Both the position numbers and the translations under genes were made by a program. Source: Gardnerella massiliensis (GTDB lineage: Bacteria; Actinomycetota; Actinomycetes; Actinomycetales; Bifidobacteriaceae). Taken from it: a DNA stretch of 63,328 bases. Position 1 is the first letter of the stretch. Each line of letters begins with the position of its first letter. This document shows, in pieces, positions 58,560-63,328 of the stretch. The DNA lies in NCBI RefSeq assembly GCF_003408845.1, contig NZ_LRTV01000008.1, forward strand, positions 1 through 63,328. Direction: 5' to 3'. The notes beneath the pieces are model-generated. The model saw only the letters and a list, made by a program, of their open reading frames with translations. It was not told the origin of the DNA and did not search any database.

Positions 58560-61307
58560 ATGATGAATAAAAAGTTTATAGCAACATTTGCTGCAGCAGC
58601 CATGTTGTGCTGCGTATGCAACGCCGGCGTTGCAGTAGCAGATGATAATACAGATTTCAATGCGACTATCACACAATTAATATCTCAAGCAGATAATCAT
58701 ATCGACGCGCTAAAAAAGCTTATTGATAATTCTGATAATGCTAAATTGAAAAGCGATCCTTTCAATATTCATCTTGACACATACAAACCGTTTTACAAAA
58801 ATTTAATTGATACTGATAAAACAATGATTGAACAGTTTGAACAGCATCTTAATGCAGCAGGTGAGAAGCCTAATCAGAATACGCTTGATGCTTTGCGCGC
58901 TGAAGCCAAAGAATTAGATAAGCGTTTAAATCGTCCCACCAATAATTCATTCGGAGCACGTGCTGGATTCCATAACCACTATGATGTCTTTAGAGGATAT
59001 TCGACGTATTCATCATGGCGAAAAGCTTCCGTGCCTTATAACAAGCTTGAGGATACTAAATCTAAGCTTGCTAAGCTTACTGCTCTCGATAAACAATTTA
59101 ATGATTTACGACAGGCAATACAGCTTCCTTCTGAAGTGCATCCAATAAGTATTGAAGATCAAAGTAATTATGATTTAGACCAAGTTAAAGTAAAGTATTG
59201 GTACGATGGTGAACCAAATGCCGATAACTCAGCGTATGTGAAAGCTCAATTAGCTTTCTGGCATAAATTAGTTGAGAAAAGTAAACGCAATTTGGAAGAT
59301 AAAGTTGCTAATGGAATTCGCGACCTGGTAGCTAGAACAGGTATCGATGTGAATGTAAATGTATTTGACCTTAATCGTGAGGTTAATGCGACTGTCAATG
59401 TGCATAATGGCGACGAGTATTTGAGCAAAGAATTAGCTCAGCAAGGAACATTGAAGAAGGCGTTTGATCATACCATTATTCATTATGGTAATGGTGTAAG
59501 TCTTCCTCCTCGTGAAAATCCTGACTTTGATTATGAGAAGTACAATATTCTTCAGCAGCAGATTGATGCCATTTCGAGCAATATTAATGATCCTTTGAAA
59601 AAGTTTGGCTGGGAATTTACTTATAAAGATCCAAGTCAATTGACTGCTGAGCAGCGCAAAGAGTATTGCGATGCCTATGAAAAGTATACTGCATCACGCA
59701 TTGAGAACAGTAAGAAGCTTGAAGATCTCCGTAAGGAACAAGCAGAATTAGGCGATAAGAATGCTTACAAAGCGTACGATATTGCTGAAGACTTGAGTAC
59801 TGCTCGCGATGGTGCTGTCTCATACGCTTACTTGCATTTGAAGTTTAAGAAGTATGTACAAGATCAGCTTAATAACGGAAAGAATCTTGAACAGTTGCTG
59901 GAAGATGACGCGCCTGCTTATAACAAAGCTAAAAAATTAGTGGATAAGATTAGCTATAGTGAAGCTGGAACTTCTAAAGAGTATCGTGACGCGATAGAAA
60001 CTGTATATCGTTATGAATTTATGGTAGATTTACTTGCTGCTCGTGACAATGATGCGTATATAAAGGAAGCGCTTAAGAATGGCATATCATACGACGATAT
60101 GCTTAAAGCGACCGTAAATGACCGCCTTGAGCGAGATAAGAAGTATAACGATTATGCAAACCAGGGCGAGGCAAAAGTTCTTTATGATAGAATGTGGGCA
60201 GCGTCTACAAAATGGGGTGAATTAAACAGTTCCGGCGCTTCTAAGGAAGAAATTAAGCAAGCTGAAGCTGATTATTATAAAGCGGATGATGAATTATACA
60301 AATATATAGGTAAAGAGCGTCAAAGATTTGACAACAAACAAACGGAATTATATGCTCGCGAGGATCTCATTAAAAAGTTAAAGAGCGGTGAGTATGATAC
60401 GACAGTTCTTGATATAGACAACTTGGCTTTGACTCCTGAGCAGAAGTCGAGTGAAGATGTTGCTCCGCTTGATTATAACGACAGCTCGTTTGAGAATCCT
60501 GATGGCGATACTGGTAATAAGCCTGATAATAATCCTGATGGTGATTCCGGTAATAATCCTGACAATAATCCTGCTGGCCCATTTGATGATTTCAATTTTG
60601 ATGACATTGACTGGGGTGATTTCAACTTTGACGATTTAGATTTGGATGATTTGGGCCTTGATGATGTGGAGGCTGAGGACTTCGATTTCAGTGAGTTCGA
60701 TACTTATGCGTCGGAAATCAGCGATGACGATTTGGCTTCCTTAGATATCGATGACATCAATTTTGATGATTTAGGCTTGGGCGATTTGGATTTGGGTGAT
60801 TTGGATTTGGGTGATTTCTATAATGACGACACTCAGTCTGGTGATACCAACTCTGGTGAGACTGCTAAGCCTGGTAATGCTAAGCCTGGTGAGACTAAGC
60901 CTGGTGATACTACCAACTCTGGTGATACCAATGCTGGCAATACTGCCAAGCCTGGTGAAACCAAGCCTGAGGATGTTGCCAAGCCTGGTGATACTACCAA
61001 CTCTGGTGATACTGCCAACTCTGGTGATACTGCCAAGTCTGGTGAAACTACCAAGCCTGGTGATGCTAAGTCTAGTGAGACTATCAAGCCTGGTGATGCT
61101 AAGTCTGTGGCTGCTAAGATTGAGGCTGTCAAGGCTGAGGTTGCTGTGGATAAGACTGAAGATGTTAAGATTGAGGCTGCTAAGTCTGAATTTGCTGATG
61201 CTAAGTCTGAGGCTGTTAAGATTGAGGCTGCTGAGGCTGATAATGATAATGCTGGCGATGTTACTCAGACTGACAACGTTACCAAGACTCAAGAAAATAA
61301 TAATTAA
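58560..61307 (+). CDS. Secreted helical protein with Asp-rich and PG/DT-rich tail
   Basis: From ATG 58560 (or 58563) with GAAGGTG just upstream, 915 residues. Signal peptide: MMNKK, hydrophobic core, then GVAVADD with cleavage near residue 28; the core has two Cys pairs (CCVC). Residues about 30-620 are charged and mostly helical, likely coiled-coil, with no domain I recognise. Next comes an Asp/Phe/Leu-rich block (DFNFDDIDWGDFNFDDLDLD) like the acidic blocks in the surface protein at 278-6241, then PGDT/SGDT/PGETK repeats and Lys/Ala/Glu repeats. No sorting motif or C-terminal helix is seen, so it may be released or held non-covalently. Function unknown. Confidence 0.8.
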   Translation: MMNKKFIATFAAAAMLCCVCNAGVAVADDNTDFNATITQLISQADNHIDALKKLIDNSDNAKLKSDPFNIHLDTYKPFYKNLIDTDKTMIEQFEQHLNAAGEKPNQNTLDALRAEAKELDKRLNRPTNNSFGARAGFHNHYDVFRGYSTYSSWRKASVPYNKLEDTKSKLAKLTALDKQFNDLRQAIQLPSEVHPISIEDQSNYDLDQVKVKYWYDGEPNADNSAYVKAQLAFWHKLVEKSKRNLEDKVANGIRDLVARTGIDVNVNVFDLNREVNATVNVHNGDEYLSKELAQQGTLKKAFDHTIIHYGNGVSLPPRENPDFDYEKYNILQQQIDAISSNINDPLKKFGWEFTYKDPSQLTAEQRKEYCDAYEKYTASRIENSKKLEDLRKEQAELGDKNAYKAYDIAEDLSTARDGAVSYAYLHLKFKKYVQDQLNNGKNLEQLLEDDAPAYNKAKKLVDKISYSEAGTSKEYRDAIETVYRYEFMVDLLAARDNDAYIKEALKNGISYDDMLKATVNDRLERDKKYNDYANQGEAKVLYDRMWAASTKWGELNSSGASKEEIKQAEADYYKADDELYKYIGKERQRFDNKQTELYAREDLIKKLKSGEYDTTVLDIDNLALTPEQKSSEDVAPLDYNDSSFENPDGDTGNKPDNNPDGDSGNNPDNNPAGPFDDFNFDDIDWGDFNFDDLDLDDLGLDDVEAEDFDFSEFDTYASEISDDDLASLDIDDINFDDLGLGDLDLGDLDLGDFYNDDTQSGDTNSGETAKPGNAKPGETKPGDTTNSGDTNAGNTAKPGETKPEDVAKPGDTTNSGDTANSGDTAKSGETTKPGDAKSSETIKPGDAKSVAAKIEAVKAEVAVDKTEDVKIEAAKSEFADAKSEAVKIEAAEADNDNAGDVTQTDNVTKTQENNN

Positions 61308-61353
61308 CTATAGCCTTGCTACTGTTGCGAATGTAGTAAGTGCATAAAACCAG

Positions 61354-61390
61354 TAGGCGGTGGGGATTGCATCCTCGCCGCCTATTTAGT
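61354..61390 (+). terminator. Likely terminator after the secreted protein
   Basis: TAGGCGGTGGGGAT (61354-61367) pairs with ATCCTCGCCGCCTA (61371-61384), two G-U pairs, 3-base loop, then TTTAGTT. The T run is weak. Confidence 0.75.
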
Positions 61391-61416
61391 TATAGGGATA
61401 TAGCATTATATGCAAT

Positions 61417-61686
61417 TGATTTGCGCTGACGATCTGCCGAAGCGTTTATTCCTCACGGCTATTGGTAGCCGTTCGGCTGATTTGGCATGTGAAGCACCCC
61501 GTGCTTCACAATTGAGCCAAATCACGCTTTGAAGGAGCTTGAAATCCCAATGATTTCAAGCTCGGTCAAAGCGCACGCGAAGGCAATTCGGAGCGCCGAG
61601 CTTGCTCAAGTTGAAAGCACGGGGTGCTTTCAACGCAAGCGAGGTCTGCCTTCGTCTCGATTGACGAAGGCAGGACAGATTAGTGT
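61417..61686. repeat. Composite palindromic intergenic repeat (family A)
   Basis: 61441-61575 is the inverted copy of 43571-43700. The right part, about 61597-61686, is nearly identical to 63021-63110 and includes CTGCCTTCGTC/GACGAAGGCAG and GTTGAAAGCAC/GTGCTTTCAAC hairpins. It ends AGATTAGTGTGG in both copies. No gene is supported. Confidence 0.88.
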
Positions 61687-61732
61687 GGTGATACTTAGTA
61701 ACTAGGTCGTCAGTTGCAAACTCTAGATAAAC

Positions 61733-61910
61733 TTCCGGCAAATGTTCCATAAATCCGCCAAAACAGCTACAAAACCCGGAGAAAAAACTCCCGAGAATGT
61801 TCCACAATAACGCTGATACAGCTACAAAACCCGGAAAATCCCCCGGCAAATGTTCCAAACACCAGCCAAAACAGCTACAAACGCCGGAGATTTTCCCGCA
61901 AATGTTCCAA
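61733..61910. repeat. ~53-bp AAATGTTCC tandem array (family B), four units
   Basis: AATGTTCC at 61741, 61796, 61849 and 61901 (spacing 55, 53, 52). The unit consensus is CCGGCAAATGTTCC, about 12 variable bases, CCAAAACAGCTACAAA, CCCGGAGA. Inverted CCGG ends could make each unit a hairpin. All parts of the unit are conserved, so this is not a CRISPR array. Confidence 0.85.
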
Positions 61911-61929
61911 ATCACTAAACCAATTTTTC

Positions 61930-62051
61930 CTTTACAGTCATGTAAAGAAAAAATCGAAATTAAGCCAAAAAACGATTAAAACTTTACAGCCACGTAAAGG
62001 AAATGTCGGAATCTCGCCAAAAAGCGATTAAAACTTTACATTCGTGTAAAG
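61930..62051. repeat. Three 52-bp units carrying CTTTACA/TGTAAAG dyads
   Basis: 18-bp dyads lie at 61930-61947, 61982-61999 and 62034-62051, exactly 52 bases apart. Units 1 and 3 have perfect 7-bp arms (centres GTCA and TTCG); unit 2 has 6. The 34 bases between dyads are also alike (GCCAAAAA, CGATTAAAA). It could be an array of binding sites or a repeat element. Confidence 0.85.
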
Positions 62052-62059
62052 GAATAATC

Positions 62060-62106
62060 GCGCGCGCAATGCTGCGCTCAGGCAGGTCGTCGCGCAAATG
62101 TTCCAT
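62060..62106. repeat. Short family A fragment fused to an AAATGTTCC unit
   Basis: GCGCGCGCAATGCTGCGC and GCAGGTCGTCGCGC match the family A elements at 35250 and 34921; AAATGTTCC (62096-62104) follows directly, as in the 34.9-kb copy. Confidence 0.7.
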
Positions 62107-62204
62107 GGCTACACTTGCCGCAAGGTAGTGATTAAATGATTGTAGTCGGCATAAAAACAAGCGATTTTGAGTATTCGTTGGGTATTAAAATATTGTGCCG
62201 AGCG

Positions 62205-62252
62205 CAATTGGGCCAGCAATTGAGTTGATAATTGGGCTATCAATTGAAATAA
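62205..62252. repeat. Four 12-bp CAATTG tandem units upstream of the nicotinamidase gene
   Basis: CAATTGGGCCAG, CAATTGAGTTGA, TAATTGGGCTAT and CAATTGAAATAA follow in perfect 12-base phase, about 100-150 bases before ATG 62353. Spacing near one helical turn would put the motifs on one DNA face. Confidence 0.7.
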
Positions 62253-62352
62253 AATCAAGCAATTAAGAATACGGAATATTGTAAATAAAGTGTGCGCTGA
62301 TTGTGATTATGCTATTTGCAATTATTCTGTAAATTTCATACAAGGAGTAGGT

Positions 62353-62907
62353 ATGAATAAAGCCCTTATTAACATTGATTATACGAATGATTTTGTGGCA
62401 AGCGACGGTTCTCTCACTGTAGGCGAGCCTGCACAAAAGTTAGAAAAGCGCATTACTGAGATTTCGCAGGAATTCCTTGACTCTGGCGAGTTCGTTGTTT
62501 TCGCGATTGACACGCATCATTTGAACGACCCGTATCATCCGGAAACTAAGCTGTTCCCACCGCACAATATTGCTGGAACGCACGGTCAGCAGCTGTATGG
62601 TGCGCTTGGCGATTTTTATGAAGCGAATAAAGACAAAAGTAACGTGTATTACATTCATAAGACTCGCTACTCGTCGTTTAATGGCACTGATTTGCTGATT
62701 AAGCTTCGCGAACGTCACATTGAGGAGCTGCATTTGGTGGGAGTTTGCACGGATATTTGCGTGCTTCACACTGCTGTTGACGCATATAATCTTGGATTTA
62801 AGATTGTGGTTCATAAGGATGCAGTTGCAAGCTTCGATCCTCAAGGTCACGAGTGGGCGCTTCGTCATTTTAAGACTTGCCTTAATGCGGATATCGTAGA
62901 AGGCTGA
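62353..62907 (+). CDS. Nicotinamidase / isochorismatase-family cysteine hydrolase
   Basis: A 184-residue cytoplasmic hydrolase. The triad is visible: Asp9 (NIDYTNDF), Lys103 (HKTRYSSF) and Cys136 (CTDICVLHT). Metal ligands of nicotinamidases can be placed at Asp53 and His55 (IDTHH) and His71, which favours a nicotinamidase (PncA-like, NAD salvage). The family is broad, so another amide substrate is possible. ATG 62353 follows AAGGAG (62342-62347). Confidence 0.85.
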   Translation: MNKALINIDYTNDFVASDGSLTVGEPAQKLEKRITEISQEFLDSGEFVVFAIDTHHLNDPYHPETKLFPPHNIAGTHGQQLYGALGDFYEANKDKSNVYYIHKTRYSSFNGTDLLIKLRERHIEELHLVGVCTDICVLHTAVDAYNLGFKIVVHKDAVASFDPQGHEWALRHFKTCLNADIVEG

Positions 62908-62908
62908 A

Positions 62909-62940
62909 AGTTGCTAATTTGCTAAGTTGCTAATTTGCTA
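62909..62940. repeat. Tandem TTGCTAA repeats right after the nicotinamidase stop
   Basis: AGTTGCTAATTTGCTA occurs twice in a row (62909-62924, 62925-62940), itself made of two 8-base TTGCTAAN units. It begins one base after the stop (62905-62907). Confidence 0.88.
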
Positions 62941-63004
62941 AAAATATTACGCTGGTTGATTTGCGAATCGACGACTTCGAGCTGCATAATGCGCGAGAAG
63001 TCAC

Positions 63005-63110
63005 TTCGATTCGCTGAGCTTGCTCAGGGTTGAAAGCACCGGTGTGCTTTCAACGCAAGCGAGGTCTGCCTTCGTCTCGATTGACGAAGGCAGGGCAGAT
63101 TAGTGTGGTT
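63005..63110. repeat. Palindromic intergenic repeat (family A)
   Basis: Nearly identical to about 61597-61686, including the CTGCCTTCGTC/GACGAAGGCAG hairpin and the AGATTAGTGTGG end. Two copies in the same orientation flank the nicotinamidase gene, 1.4 kb apart. Confidence 0.88.
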
Positions 63111-63149
63111 GTTCATTGGGAATTTGGCTGTGTTTTGTGAGCGCTGCCA

Positions 63150-63246
63150 ACTGCACGCGGGTCCGAAGAACGTGATTAAGAGACCCTAACGCAGCGCTCC
63201 GACTGCACGCGGGTCCGAAGAACGTGATTAAGAGACCCTAACGCAG
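63150..63246. repeat. Two 52-bp direct repeats near the window end
   Basis: A 45-base segment (63150-63194) recurs exactly at 63202-63246; a third start (AACTGCAC) is at 63253. Each has GGGTC...GAGACCC-type inverted ends (GGGTC/GACCC). No gene is seen. Confidence 0.88.
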
Positions 63247-63261
63247 AACACCAACTGCACT

Positions 63262-63328
63262 AGCGCGATGACCTGCCTGAGCGCTGCGATTTAGCGCGCG
63301 AAGGCAACTCGGAGCGCCGAGCTTGCTC
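63262..63328. repeat. Family A repeat cut by the window end
   Basis: GCGCGAAGGCAACTCGGAGC, then GCCGAGCTTGCTC, match the copy at about 61570-61607. The window stops inside it, which fits an assembly break at a dispersed repeat. Confidence 0.8.

Noticed and set aside
60771..61292. 173-codon minus-strand frame with SITRLGS repeats
   Set aside because: Complement of the PGDT/SGDT repeats in the secreted protein; no start signals.
61556..61915. 119-codon minus-strand frame with repeated Cys/Trp/Phe pattern (WNICGKISGVCSCFG)
   Set aside because: It is the translation of the AAATGTTCC repeat array; unit lengths of 52-55 break any common reading frame, which argues against a protein.
61733..62051. 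Regular 52-55 base repeats, CRISPR-like at first sight
   Set aside because: The parts between the best-conserved motifs are also alike from unit to unit, so there are no unique spacers, and no cas genes are near.

Overview
The window is a chromosomal segment of a Gardnerella species (Bifidobacteriaceae, Actinomycetota). The 16S rRNA at 52937-54467 has the bifidobacterial layout and variable-region sequence I recognise as Gardnerella, the coding DNA is AT-rich for the family, and the gene content fits (HspR-controlled dnaK operon, inositol-phosphate synthase, C69 dipeptidase, PepC, peptide ABC importer). The segment starts inside a run of 11 G and stops inside a dispersed intergenic repeat, so it looks like a whole draft contig. 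I see no tRNA genes, insertion sequences, prophage or CRISPR array.

Layout. 1-6.3 kb: a 1987-residue wall-anchored surface protein with about 12 FIVAR-like repeats, behind a poly-G tract and a palindrome-rich promoter. 6.6-9.7 kb: a TPP-riboswitch operon thiO-thiS-thiG-thiF for the thiazole half of thiamine. 9.7-14.6 kb: dnaK-grpE-dnaJ-hspR with a HAIR operator. 14.6-20.9 kb: HAD hydrolase, class A PBP (minus strand), ino1, SRP RNA and a PAP2-like membrane protein. 21.1-26.1 kb: topA-tmk-holB. 26.2-31.5 kb: YbhB-like protein, C69 dipeptidase, fhs and rsmI. 31.5-32.6 kb: a minus-strand pair, an AbiEi-like antitoxin-type protein and a small vLRR-type protein. 32.8-37 kb: metG, a repeat-rich gap, and pepC. 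37.3-43.5 kb: an oligopeptide ABC importer (two permeases, fused double ATPase, lipoprotein) behind a structured leader with a 9-codon ORF. 43.8-48.4 kb: a heterodimeric ABC exporter and tatD. 48.5-52.2 kb: kup with a hairpin/leader ORF, and an HD phosphohydrolase. 52.2-58.2 kb: a GT-rich tract and one rrs-rrl-rrf operon without spacer tRNAs. 58.5-61.3 kb: a second secreted helical protein with Asp-rich and PG/DT-rich tails. 61.4-63.3 kb: a dense intergenic repeat field around a nicotinamidase-like gene.

How the genes work together. Several units form a peptide-use theme: the importer, PepC and the C69 dipeptidase would take in and split peptides. The thi operon makes thiazole only; no pyrimidine (thiC) gene is present here. 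The topA-tmk-holB block belongs to DNA replication.

The least explained content lies between genes. (i) A family of nested palindromic intergenic repeats, often next to ~53-bp repeats carrying AAATGTTCC. (ii) Three 52-bp units, each with a CTTTACA/TGTAAAG dyad. (iii) Short tandem repeats that begin at or just after the stop codons of many unrelated genes, sometimes duplicating the stop itself. (iv) Two tiny leader ORFs whose stop overlaps the start of a transporter gene as ATGA, each within a predicted RNA structure. (v) A TPP riboswitch in which helix P1 pairs with the ribosome site and a 5' hairpin competes with P1. All readings are by eye; folding, alignment and homology searches were not run.
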